This document shows positions 31,891 to 42,551 of a stretch of DNA of 64,000 bases, piece after piece; position 1 is the first letter of the stretch, and each line of letters opens with the position of its first letter. The notes under the pieces were generated by a model, which worked only from the letters and a program-made list of their open reading frames with translations, was not told the DNA's origin and made no database searches. Made by a program: the position numbers and the translations under genes. The DNA comes from Sphaerolaimus hirsutus (Eukaryota; Nematoda; Chromadorea; Monhysterida; Sphaerolaimidae). The stretch spans positions 25,816,352-25,880,351 of the forward strand of contig OZ038453.1 in the NCBI GenBank assembly GCA_964036195.1. The letters are read 5' to 3'.

Positions 31891-31970
31891 GGGCCAGAGT
31901 GGATGCAGACATTTCTTTCTGATTTACATCTCTGAGTCATCTTTTTCTTCAGTTTGTCCCAATTCACATG

Positions 31971-33472
31971 TCATTGTGGTAGCCATTGTGGTTTTGTCGG
32001 TGTAGTTGTGTTCTGTCCTGGAGTCATCCGTAATGAGGGGGTTTTTCTGATTCTTTTTGTTCCAGAGGGTGACCATGAAGGCTTACCGTCAGTTGAACTG
32101 CCATCACCGTCTTGAGTTGAAACGTACACTGCTTTTGCCACTTGTTGCTGCAATTCCTCAGGCATATCTAGGGCCTGTTGAGTGAATTCTGTCATGAAAG
32201 TGTATTCATGAATTCCTTTTCCCGTTGGGACAATTTTTGCCATTCCGCCATGTTCAGTCTTTTGTCAAACAGATGATAGAGTTGTTCTAGTTCAGTCAGA
32301 ATAAATTTGTAATCTGATCTCTGGTCTGCTGGGGAAAATGTTTTGAAAAGGTCTTTAGCAGACTTTTTTAGTTTGGTCTGAAAAATTAGAGTCCATATGG
32401 CAGACCAATGTTTGACTGGGAAAACTGTTAAATGGCAGGTAATTGAATTCTTCCAATCCCTGAAACTGTCCCCTATGCCACCCTCGAATATCCCGATTTG
32501 TGCCAACAAAAGTTGCAAGGTTGTGGTTAATCCCAGATCCAGCATGGCCAGAGTGGATGCAAACGTTAATGAAATGTCATCCATTTCTCACAGAGTAGTG
32601 TCATCGTTTGTTCTAGGGGCAAGTTTGTCAGCTGGATGCACTGTGCTTTCTTTTAATTGTTTTTCGATGAGTTCCAATATATCCTTCAATGTATAATACT
32701 CATTATACATTGGCAACAGTTTTTCATTCAGCTCTGTTCCAATAACATGATTTTGATGACATTTTGTTGGCCACCATACTGATGCTGAAATGTTCTGGGC
32801 TAGGTCGAGGTTGTTTTGTGCTTGTTGGGATTCAATTTGCGTGAAGTTTTGCAACAATTTCCTGTCTAACATGACCTCAAAATTGTGGAACAATTGATCA
32901 TAATCAGGTAATTCGGTAGGTGACCTTTCTATCTCTTCTTGTTCATTTGGTGTTCCATTTAAAAACATGCTTCCATCTGAGTGAATGGAATGAGCGGTGC
33001 TTTCCTGATCCGTAAAATTTAAAATTGGTGGATTCCTGCGTGTGTCCAAAGCTCCGTTCATTTGATTATAAAACTCGATGTGATTTTGTCCCTGTCCTAT
33101 GTTTGGGTTTCTATTGCGAGTATTTTGTGTGGGTTCCCTGGTGGGCCAAACAATATTTATTGAGCCCCTTCACTCAATATAATTTCCATTTTCTCTGGCA
33201 TCGTGATTGCCGGTGCCATTTCCAGCACCCACACCATTGTAGGTGTTTTGCCCAGCCCCATGCTTGATGCCCACATCATTTCTGGTGCCCACGCCATTGT
33301 AGGCGTTTTGCCCAGCCCCGTGCTGGATGCCGGTGCCATTCCCGGTGCCCACGCCATTGTAGGTTTTTTGCCCAGCCCTGTGCTGGGTGCCTGCGCCATT
33401 TCCGGCGCCCATGCCATTATAGGCGTTTTGCCCAGCCCCGTTCTGGATCTCATTCCCACTGTATGTGTCCAC
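31971..33472 (-). pseudogene. gag: Gag-like polyprotein, copy C
   Basis: Pieces 33472-33170 (Gly/Asn repeats), 33061-32588, 32584-32192 and 32243-31971 on the minus strand, separated by stops and the shared deletion. Nearly identical to copy B in the 3' half. Confidence 0.65.
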
Positions 33473-33535
33473 ATTTGGGGCTTGGCCCTTGCAACTACAT
33501 CGTTAGTGCCATCAGTGCTATCAGTGGGCACAGAC

Positions 33536-34093
33536 TAGGGTGTCAACAAAAACTTTTTGGCGGAAAACGGAAACGGAAACGGAAAAAATTTTACACTTGC
33601 CGGAAAACGGAAACGGAAACGGAAAAAAATTTTCACCTGCCGGAAAACGGAAAAATGAAAGGCCGGAAAACGGAAACGGAAACGGAAAAATTTGCTGAAA
33701 ATATGCCGGAAACGGAAAAAATTTGCTGAAATTTCTCTGGAAACGGAAAAAAATTGCAGAAATTTATCCAGAAATCAAAAAATTTGCAGAAATCTTGCTA
33801 GAAATAGAAACAATTCACATAATTGAGAACCTGCATGCATGTTTACCAGTTTGGCTGAAACAGAAAACAGAGAATTGAGTCAGAAAATGGAATAAAGATG
33901 GAAAAACAGACAGTTGAGCCGGAAAACGGAAAAAAAGGCGGAAAAACTGAAATTTTAGCTGGAAAATGGAAAATGAGCCGGAAAAACGGAAACGGAAACG
34001 GAAAAAAAAATTAGCAGCCGGAAAACGGAAACCGAAACGGAAAAAAATTTGCCTGCGGAAAGCGGAAACGGAAAACGGAAAGTTGACACCCTA
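33536..34093. mobile_element. hAT-like MITE with CGGAAA repeats (558 bp)
   Basis: Ends TAGGGTGTCAAC and inverse GTTGACACCCTA, flanked by the 8-bp duplication GCACAGAC (33528-33535, 34094-34101). Copies A and B give the empty site. The interior is a degenerate GGAAAACGGAAACGGAAA array. Codon-period frames in it are artefacts. Confidence 0.9.
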
Positions 34094-34756
34094 GCACAGA
34101 CTGATTGTCGATGTGCTCCATTGGAGTCGTCAGTCACACTTATGGAAGTGCGACATAGTCGCCAATACCCTGAAGTGGGCTGGCAGTACACTGGAGTGCT
34201 TCCCGAGTACTGGGGTGGGCTGGCTGTGTGAGCGTTGCCCACCAGGTCCACCATGTAATGCTCAAGGCTTAGATTTTGAAAGTTTATTGTACTCTGTTTA
34301 ATCACAGTGTACCCATGTGGTCCGATAAAGCCATTTAAATAGGTAGGTTAAAGGAAAGAGATCACTTGTAAGTTACAGCTCACTTAGCATTACTATCTTA
34401 GAGTGCATATTCCGACAACCGTATTTTTGTCCGTTCTCATGTATTCAAAGTTACAACATAATTTCACATCGTCATTTTACGTCAAATCGACGCTGAGGTC
34501 TAATTCCGGCTTTAGACAGATTGCACACTTTAATAAACATTGGCACACTTACAACCTGAGACTTAAATCAGTGCGAATGCAGAGTATTAAGTTGGTCGAG
34601 TATATGAAGGTTGCAGTTTATGTGACATAAAACAATCAACGTAAACCCAAACTTGCAATGCTGGCAAAAAATTACAAGGCTGAATGTGTGAAATATAAAC
34701 TTAATGACTTCATTCATCAGAAAAAGCAGTTGAATATGGCCAAATATGACAATTCA

Positions 34757-34985
34757 TCCCGGCATCTTGATCTTAGAGCCATTTCCGGCGCCATCGAAAA
34801 CAATGACGCCAGGCGTTAAATTGGCGCCAGCAAAAATGGCGCCAAGCGCTAAGGGCGCCATGGCGCCATTCGAAATAATGGTGTTAGGCGCCAGATGGCG
34901 CCACAGAAAAAGGGCGCCAAGCGCCAAATCCGCCATGGCGCTGGCTGGCGCCTTTTGGCGTCATTAAAGGGCGCCATTCCATCAC
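34757..34985. mobile_element. GGCGCC-repeat element, right arm
   Basis: Inverse of 15160-15383. Confidence 0.65.
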
Positions 34986-35377
34986 TACTTAGACATGTAA
35001 AATTTCGACATTTAGACATGTGGTAATTATAAGTTTAATTAGCAGAAATAAATACCAGTTGATTTATTCAAGTTAGTGGTGTCCTCATTATGGCAAAATA
35101 TGGCAAATTATTTCTACCTGTGTTATTTTGTAATTTTTCATTTGATTGTATTTTGCCCATTTGTACATTTTATTCCATTAATTAATTGTGTGATTATTCA
35201 ATTGTGCATCATTACATAGTAATTTTGCTCATTGATATGTTGAACAGGTATGGGAGGATTTTGTAATTTTTATGTAGTGTTTCATTTTACCTTGTTCAAT
35301 TAAAATGTGTTTGAATTATTCCCCATGTCACATGGAGTAAAATTAGTGTAGCAAAAACTCGTAATAAGAATATTGGG

Positions 35378-35793
35378 CTGTCGGGAAAGTTCGTTCCGTC
35401 TTCCCTTGGATGGTCGGGGATTGAGAGTTTTGAGTCGGTGTATATAAGGTGGAATTACCGCTCAACGTAAAATTCTAAAATAAAAGTTTACCGCGAAATT
35501 GATTACATAAAAGTGGATGATAATACATATCTCCGACTTTATGTTTCCAGCCGATTTTACATTGAAATTTCATCGAAAAATCGAAAACCACGGAAACGCT
35601 GGATCGTGCACGTTGAGTTTTGCACATTATTGAGAGATAAATCAACACTGCATCGACTTTTACGTAATCAATTTTGTGGTAAAAATTTATGCTTGGATAA
35701 ATTCCAGCTTATATATGCCGGCTGAATGCCCACTGATCGTCCAGGACGATCCAATGGGAGACGATCCTGAAACGGCACGAACTTTCCCGACAG
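35378..35793. mobile_element. Mariner-like foldback MITE, right arm
   Basis: CTGTCGGGAAAGTTCGTTCC to GGCACGAACTTTCCCGACAG; counterpart of 14355-14763. Confidence 0.75.
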
Positions 35794-36227
35794 ACGAATA
35801 ACTAATTAGCATAATAATGTTGATTTCATTTTGTTGCCGGTTCATCCATGTTCTAATTACTGTCATTAAATTTTTGTCAATGCATTATACATACCGTATT
35901 TGCTTGAATAGTTCCCCCCTTGAATAATTCCCCCCTCGAATAATCCCCCCCTGTAAGATGAGTCAGGAAATAATAATTCCCCCCCCCCCGTTGAATAACC
36001 CCCCCTTTAAAGATTTGATAAATATGTTGTACCTAATTTTATTAAAAATGACACGTTATTGTGTTTATAAACCATATTTCATGAAATGAGTTGATAGAAA
36101 CAGGCTTGCAAATTTTGATGAAATAATAATTCCCCCTCGTGAATAATTCCCCCCTTGCATAGTTCCCCCCTCAAAAATGTCTGATGAAATAATAATCCCC
36201 CAGGGGGTAATATAATAATAACATAGG

Positions 36228-36669
36228 TACCGTATTTCCTTGAAATACCCCCCCCCCCTCGAAATACCGCCCCCCCCTCTCGAGACCACTATGAAACAAT
36301 CACCCCCCCCCTCGAAATACCCCCCCCCCCAAATTGAGTGTAAAGGGAACGTACATGACAATAACTGTAGTTTGTGTTCTGTGTACTGCAGAACACACGT
36401 TAAAACAATGTCGGAATCACGTTAGAACAGTGTTTATACCATCTACGTACTACTATTAGTCTACAGGAGTCTATACGTGTCAGTTATTGATGCATTTTTC
36501 TACCCCAGTGTACATCACAAACGACGATTTTATGCTAGGATTTAGAAAAATTTCTGGCGAAAAAATACCCCCCCCCCTCGAAATACTCCCCCCCCCTCGT
36601 TTAACCCCCCCCTCTCGGGACCACTATGAAACAATCAGCCCCCGGGGGGTATTTCGAGGAAATACGGTA
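36228..36669. mobile_element. TA-MITE with hybrid flanks
   Basis: One flank (AATAACATAGG) equals the outer flank of 13922 in the left arm; the other (CTTGAGTGTTGCG) equals that of 11908. The left-arm block 11.91-13.49 kb is missing between them. Confidence 0.85.
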
Positions 36670-37548
36670 CTTGAGTGTTGCGTAAATATGCTTACGTTTT
36701 CTCCCGAAAAAATACATGTACTCACTTACTCGCGTACTTTTTGAAAGAACGTGAGTACAGAAAATGTATTTGAGAACATTTTTTGAGTGCATAAAAATCA
36801 AAAAATCACTCACACAAATATAAACAGTTGAAAAAATAGCGTAAAATAACAGCGGAAATTATAGAATTCGCGGTGGGTAGGGATAGCGACGACTCTCGCT
36901 TTCACCCATACTCATTTTTACGTTTTCCTAGGTACAAAATCGATTAATTCCTTAATTTTACGCTATCCCTGAGTATTTACAGATATTTACATTTACTCAC
37001 CTTTTACACGTAGAAAATTTTTACATTACATTTTCTGTACTCAGGTGTGACTAAAAATAACATACTTTACATTTACCATATTACCTCAAATTATCCCCCC
37101 TCCTTGAATTAAATTAACACCCCCCCTCGAAATACCCCCCTAAATTTCGGCTGAGGAAATAATAACCCCCCCCTCGAAATACCCCCCTAAAATTGAGTGT
37201 AACGTGAACGTACATAACAAATACCGCAGTTTGTGATCTGTACTATGCAGAACACACGTGAAAAGTGATGATTAAGTGACGTTAGGGAAGGGTTTTGTGT
37301 ATATACAGTAATATATGCTTTTAAACACATATAAATCTATGTGATTGTTCGATTTTTCTACGTCTGCGTATGGGGAATTTCCGAAAATTTCTGGCGAAAT
37401 AATAGACCCCCCTCGAATAACCCCCCCCCCCCCCTCGAATTTTCCCCCCCTCAAATTTTGCTGGCGAAATAATAAACCCCCTGGGGGTATTTCGATGTAA
37501 TACGGTACGTTTACTTTGAAAAAAGTTCAGTACTTTGAACAACTCTGC
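36670..37548. mobile_element. hAT-like CAGAGTTG element, right arm, with nested TA-MITE
   Basis: Counterpart of 11434-11907 inverted, ending GTACTTTGAACAACTCTG at 37548. It carries an additional TA-MITE at about 37075-37507 (ACCATATTACCTCAAATTAT to GATGTAATACGGTA) not found in the left arm. Confidence 0.7.
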
Positions 37549-37583
37549 CGTAATGATGCCCGGCCCTAGCACCCTGTACTTTA

Positions 37584-38011
37584 AGCGGGAATTAGAGCTC
37601 AGCGTCGATTCGACGTGAAATGATGACGTGAAATGTCGTCGTGAAATTAATTACACGAGTGTGGCTCATGCTACGGGTCTACAATTTTCTAAGGATAATA
37701 TATGAATCAATACCTTAATCGTGCCCAATACTGAGTGTAATCAGCCACAACTAGAGCGAATTGAAAAATTCAATTTTTATCATTTCACGTCGTCATCATT
37801 TCACGTCACAGTGTCAGGGAACAACTTGACATTTCACGTCAGACTGCTGCTTGCAATAGTCTGACGTGAAATGTCAAGTTGTTCCCTGACACTGTGACGT
37901 GAAATGATGATGACGTGAAATGATAAAAATTGAATTTTTCAATTCGCTCTAGTTGTGGCTGATAACACTCATCATTTCACGTCGAATCGACGCTGAGCTC
38001 TAATTCCGGCC
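37584..38011. mobile_element. Harbinger-like foldback element (428 bp), TTA duplication
   Basis: Inverted ends GCGGGAATTAGAGCTCAGCG / GGCCGGAATTAGAGCTCAGC with homology running deep inward (about 100-bp perfect inner hairpin around 37790-37930). Flanked by TTA at 37581-37583 and 38012-38014; the left arm at about 11390 is the empty site. A 3-bp TTA duplication fits PIF/Harbinger. Confidence 0.8.
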
Positions 38012-38297
38012 TTACGGCCGGGTTTACTTTACGGCCGGTACATCCCCAGTCTAAACTGGTGTAAGTAAATGCATGAAATAGCTGGATATTTTGGTTCAAT
38101 GTAAGTATGCTTTCGCAACTATGTTATAAAAATCAGTGTACATAGTGAAGCTTTAGTTTTAAGCAAGTTCATTGGAGCACTTTCAGAAGTTCATATATTG
38201 TATGCCTTGTATGTTGCACATGTTGAAAATGAAATATTTAGATCAATTTAAAGCAGGAACAGTGGGACACAATTGTTCAACCGTCATTTTCACTTAA

Positions 38298-41200
38298 TCA
38301 GCCACGGCGTGGTGGCTTTTGTTTCGGCTCTTCATCTTTTCCATAATTGTTCCTCCTGCTGAACTTTCGCCTGCACTCCGTCTTCTTCTTCCTCGCCTCA
38401 CGCCTGGCATCTTGCTTTCCTCTGCGCAGCCCCCTGATTGCATCATGCGACTTGCGTCTCCACTGCTTGATCCCAGCCCTTCCGAACGGCACCTCCTCCT
38501 TTTGTTGATTGGGCCTCGGCCGGCTCCTCTTCACCCGATGATGCTCGCCTTCGTAGTCGGGCTCGCCTGCAAGAATCTATTTGAGGCGCCCATTCTTTAA
38601 GTCCACTGCTCCAGCATGTGCACATTTCCACTGAGGTCCACTACTTACGCACTTCTTTCATCGTTTTTGACCTCGTGTGCCCAGGTGGCATAGTGCCTAT
38701 TCGACATTTTTGGGCGAAAATGCAAAAACAGTGGCAACGAGTCCACAAGTCCACTTAGATTTGGGCAACAAGTCCACAAGTCCACTTAGATTGGGGCAAG
38801 AAGTCGACAAGTCCACTTAGATTTGGGCAACAAGTCCACAAGTCCACTTAGATTTGGGCAACAAGTCGACAAGTCCACTTAGATTTGGGCAAGAAGTCGA
38901 CAAGTCCACTTAGATTTGGGCAACAAGTCCACAAGTCCACTTAGATTTGGGCAAGAAGTCGACAAGTCCACTTAGATTTGGGCAACAAGTCCACAAGTCC
39001 ACTTAGATTTGGGCAACAAGTCGACAAGTCCACTTAGATTTGGGCAAGAAGTCGACAAGTCCACTTAGATTTGGGCAACAAGTCCACAAGTCCACTTAGA
39101 TTTGGGCAACAAGTCGACAAGTCCACTTAGATTTGGGCAACAAGTCCACAAGTCCACTTAGATTTGGCCAACAAGTCCACAAGTCCACTTAGATTTGGGC
39201 AACAAGTCCACAAGTCCACTTAGATTTGGGCAACAAGTCCACAAGTCCACTTAGATTTGGGCAACAAGTCGACAAGTCCACTTAGATTTGGGCAAGAAGT
39301 CGACAAGTCCACTTAGATTTGGCCAACAAGTCCACAAGTCCACTTAGATTTGGGCAACAAGTCCACAAGTCCACTTAGATTGGGGCAACAAGTCCACAAG
39401 TCCACTTCGATTTGTGCAACAAGTCGACAAGTCCACTTAGTTTTGGGCAAGAAGTCGACAAGTCCACTTAGATTTGGGCAAGAAGTCGACAATTCCACTT
39501 AGTTTTGGGCTAAAGGTCGACAAGTCCATCCTACGCACCCTTTTTGATGGGAGAAAAACGCAACAAATGTGATAAGTCCACTGTGGGCACCGGTTTCTAA
39601 AAGTCGACAAGTGCATAAATTTCCCATAAGCGAGGCGCAGCGCGGGCGGGAACACAAATGTTCTCTAGTGCAAGAAGGCCATTTCCCTCCCAAAAACAGT
39701 TTTGCTCTGACCGAATGGAATTTTATGGACACCCAAGTTCTTCACATAATCGTTGAGATTAGGGGCTGAAAATTTGACACTTTATTGTCAACATATGGAA
39801 CTTAATGGAAAGCATGAAAGGGACAAATTGGACACGCACCATTGGCCTGGAATGGGGTTTGAAACGTAAAATGCGATTTACTCGAAATCGCATTTTGTGG
39901 ACTTGTCGACTTTTAGAATTAGACGCCTCATTTCCAGGTGCCCGCCGGTGCCGGTGCCATTCTTTAGGAATAGCACCGGTGTCGGTGCGGTGCGGTGCCA
40001 CTTTTTTGCCGGTGCCAAAGGTGCTAGCACCAGGGCCAAAGTGAAGTGCACCGGGAAAGACACTGGCCAAGTCTTCATAGGAGTGTAACATTTCATCCAC
40101 AGTATGTGCATATTCAGATTAAAAAGCAGCAATAATTTTTTAATAGTTTTTTAGTCTATTTTGTAAAAAAACGTACCATCAAATATATTTTAATGATCAA
40201 ACATAATTTACATTCTTTTTCAGGGTGATTGAAGTGAATTTTTCAGGTGATTCAGGTGAAAATAAAAGAAAATGGTTGACTCGTTTTTGAAATCGTTGAT
40301 ATGCTATGACGTGTAGTCTATCGAATGCCAAAATGAACGAGCAATTGAATTCATTTTTTGAAATCTGCCATACCCTTCCGAAGTGCGCTGCCATTTTAGG
40401 CCATGCCCGAGGTGCCAGGTGCCATTATGAATAACAATGGCAAAAAGGCGATTTACATCCCGCTAGGGGACCGGTCCCCAGTAAAAAACAAAAATTTTCA
40501 AAAGTTAATAATTGGTGTGTTTGGGTTGTTTACATGTTAATTAGGTTAATTAACACCAAATTAGCATGCACAAAATTTCTGCAATGTGGTAACATACGCT
40601 GATGGATATTCATTGGGTAGGGGTGTATAACTTTAGTTTGATTTGTCTCAAATTTGGCATGTGTGTACTCCTTCGTTTAGTCAGTTCGCATTCCAAATTT
40701 TAGCTTAGGGCAGTTGGTGAGTCGTATTTTATTTACACTTAGCTTTTTGTCAATCACTGTATTTTTGTATAGTGAATGAAATCCCCCTGGGGACCGGTCC
40801 ATGGCGGCAACAGAAATGTCCTCAACTGGGGTCAAATGTCCCCAATGAGAAATTTTTTTTTCAGTAAACAAAGGATTTTGGTCCCCGACTGACACACTGA
40901 CTGACTGACGAACATCTGACACATTTGGCCCCGGTCGGCGACCAAAATTCTTTGTTTACTGACAAAAATTTTTTTCTCACATTTGGCCCTAGTCGGGGCC
41001 ATTTCTATTGCCACTGGGGACTGGTCCCCAGTGTGATTTCGATCACTATACAGAAATATAGTGATCAATGAAAAGCAAAGTGTAAATAAAATAGGACTTA
41101 CTAACTGCTCTGAGCTAAAATTTGCTATGCAAACTCACTAAATGAAGGAGTACATGCATGCCAAATTTGAGACAAATTGAACTAAATTTATACACCCCCC

Positions 41201-41902
41201 AAATGGCATCGGCATGTGTAACTGACTTGCAGAAATTTTGTGCATGCTAATTTGGTGTTAATTAACCTAACTAACATGCAAACGACCCATACACACCAAT
41301 TATTGACTTTTGAAAATTTGTATTTTTTGTGGGGACCGGTCCCTGGCTGGGGCCTATGTAAATAGCTGGCAAAAAAAGATTCAAAAATTCAAAAACATTT
41401 TAGAATTTTCATTTTTTTCAGAATTTTAGAATTTTTATTTCACCTCTGGAAAAAAACACTTAAAAATCAACTTTAACTTTAATTTTAAGCACTTTTAACA
41501 ACTCTGCACTTAAGTTTGTAGTCTCATTCGCATTTTACTTTACTTCTTTCTGAAGTTTAGCAAACTCGCATTACCTCTGTTTGGACCAGGGCCTGTTCCG
41601 GATGCTTTCGACTTTTTATACTTTATGCTGGATGAGGATTGCTCTTTTTCCGGCGCTGCGGCGACTGAGCGAGTTTGAGCATCTGCAGCCACATCTGTGC
41701 CGTTTTTGGCTGGCAGCTTGCCAATCTGGGCCGCTTCGCCGGGGCCACCTTGCTGTGCGGATGCCTCCTCACCTGCAGCAGGGATGTCTGTGTTACCTGT
41801 GAATCGCTGTCGGGGGAAATGCTCCAATGCACTGTGCAGCTCACCTTGTGAGGATACGACACTTGCGATCAGAAAGAGCACGATCCATTTCGTCAATTCC
41901 AT
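38298..41902 (-). CDS. Small secreted basic protein, right-arm copy (two exons)
   Basis: Exons on the minus strand: 41902-41575 and 38605-38298. Exon 1 has the same signal peptide and Ala/Gln-rich segment as the left copy but retains the original 3' end (KASGTGPGPNR) and donor (AACAGAG followed by GTAATG, phase 1). Exon 2 joins in phase through GGAGCAG and encodes the RVKR site and Arg/Lys-rich tail, ending PPRRG at TGA 38300-38298. The mature product after RVKR would be a peptide of about 75 residues with very high positive charge. This is the best-preserved copy and probably the functional reference. Family unknown. Confidence 0.7.
38735..39520 (-). repeat. 31-bp satellite array, about 25 units
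   Basis: Same unit as the left arm but with a private variant, GTCGACTTCTTG (seen as CAAGAAGTCGAC on the + strand), not present in the other two arrays, so it has homogenised independently. Confidence 0.95.
39530..39935. mobile_element. AATTCTAAAAGTCGACAAGT element, right arm
   Basis: Inverse of 8024-8430; leads into the array. Confidence 0.75.
39930..40190. mobile_element. GGTGCC-type element, right arm
   Basis: Inverse of 7790-8010, here with a continuous flank to 40195. Confidence 0.75.
40193..41574 (-). other. Intron 5' part absent from the left arm
   Basis: About 1.4 kb lying between exon 1 and the GGTGCC element. It includes the GGACCGGTCC foldback (40440-41375) and a hAT-like terminus (TTTTAACAACTCTG at 41493-41510). 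The left arm joins GTCGAA directly to TATATTTGATGG. Confidence 0.75.
40440..41375. mobile_element. GGGGACCGGTCCCC foldback element (about 0.9 kb)
   Basis: GGCGATTTACATCCCGCTAG... GGGGACCGGTCCCC on the left pairs with GGGGACCGGTCCCTGGCTGG...TATGTAAATAGCTGGC on the right. Inner inverted blocks include AATAATTGGTGTGTTTGGGT and GTTAATTAACACCAAATTAG. A diverged relative is at 59795-60475. Confidence 0.8.
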
Positions 41903-41958
41903 GGTCTCTTCTCGGTTCTAATTTCTGAGGAGAATGCAAGTGATGTGATTTTGATGTC

Positions 41959-41965
41959 TTTTATA
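41959..41965 (-). promoter_or_regulatory. TATA box of right secreted-protein gene
   Basis: TATAAAA on the minus strand, 57-63 bp before the ATG at 41902, identical in spacing to the left copy. Confidence 0.7.
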
Positions 41966-42213
41966 TGCTCCCTTCACAGACTGCTCTTTTGTCCCAGTGT
42001 CTGTATTGCAGTCCATTATTACTGTCTTGATGGCACCTGACAGATGTGCCTTTGTGCCTTAACAATTTTAATGAGTAATTTTGCGGGGACCATTCAAGAA
42101 ACATGCACTTTTCTTTGTCAGCTTCATCCCTGGGCATTATTCCATTCACACTTATTGCTGGACATTAATTTTTATTTGTAGGCCGGTTTAGGACACACAA
42201 TTGGTCCATATTT

Positions 42214-42550
42214 TCTGTACAATTACCAGATTTCTTCTAATAGTACAGCATACCACAAATCCAATAGAAGGGCACCTCCAATAGAATGGTAGCTTTTGAC
42301 AGTATTTCTCCCACGAAACAATAGAATGGCTGTTGTCTCTAGAATAGAATGGCTGCTGAAAATACCCGATGAATACTTCCGAACCTCCAGCCCCAGGGTG
42401 CCGGTGTTATTTTCTCAAAATGCTATAATTTGAACACACCAATGTATATTTCAGATGCCAAGTTACAAGCTACGAGCCAATGTTATGTGAACAATGTGAG
42501 CACGTCAAGCAAATCAAAGAAATACAGTAGTTTGAGCTGTAATCGCAGAC
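42214..42550. mobile_element. ATAGAATGGC element remnant
   Basis: AATAGAAGGGCACCTCCAAT and ACAATAGAATGGCTG words belong to the family of 49505-50221. No gene. Confidence 0.55.
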
Positions 42551-42551
42551 A

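Larger units (their letters stand above)
28369..31891. mobile_element. hAT element, 3.5 kb, non-autonomous
   Basis: Termini CAGGCTGGCCGCGAG... and inverse ...CTCGCGGCCAGCCTG, flanked by an 8-bp duplication GGCCAGAG (28361-28368 and 31892-31899). The outer 300 bp at each end are rich in CGCGCG/TTCCGCGCG motifs. The interior holds a nested hAT-like element, AT-rich tracts, a TGTCATG foldback and LTR-like debris. No transposase frame. Confidence 0.9.
31910..34745 (-). mobile_element. Ty3/Gypsy element copy C, inverted and mosaic
   Basis: Reads 34745 to 31910 as 5' region, gag, protease linker. It has four Gly/Asn repeats like copy A but the 590-bp deletion and GGAATTCATGAATACACTTT filler of copy B. 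Interrupted by the hAT MITE at 33536-34093 and joined at 31909/31910 to fragment D. Confidence 0.8.
31910..42213 (-). repeat. Right arm of the large inverted duplication
   Basis: Reverse complement of the left arm, from Gypsy copy C outward to the secreted-protein gene and its 5' flank. Ends at about 42213 where TCCATATTTTCTGTACAATT no longer matches 7140. Confidence 0.9.

Noticed and set aside
33157..33729. Lys/Thr/Glu-rich frames in the CGGAAA element
   Set aside because: Simple-repeat artefacts inside the hAT MITE.
38319..38600. 93-codon antisense ORF opposite the basic exon (also 10799-11080, 21729-22010)
   Set aside because: The basic exon on the sense strand has acceptor, phase and signal-peptide partner; the antisense frame mirrors its Arg/Lys codons.
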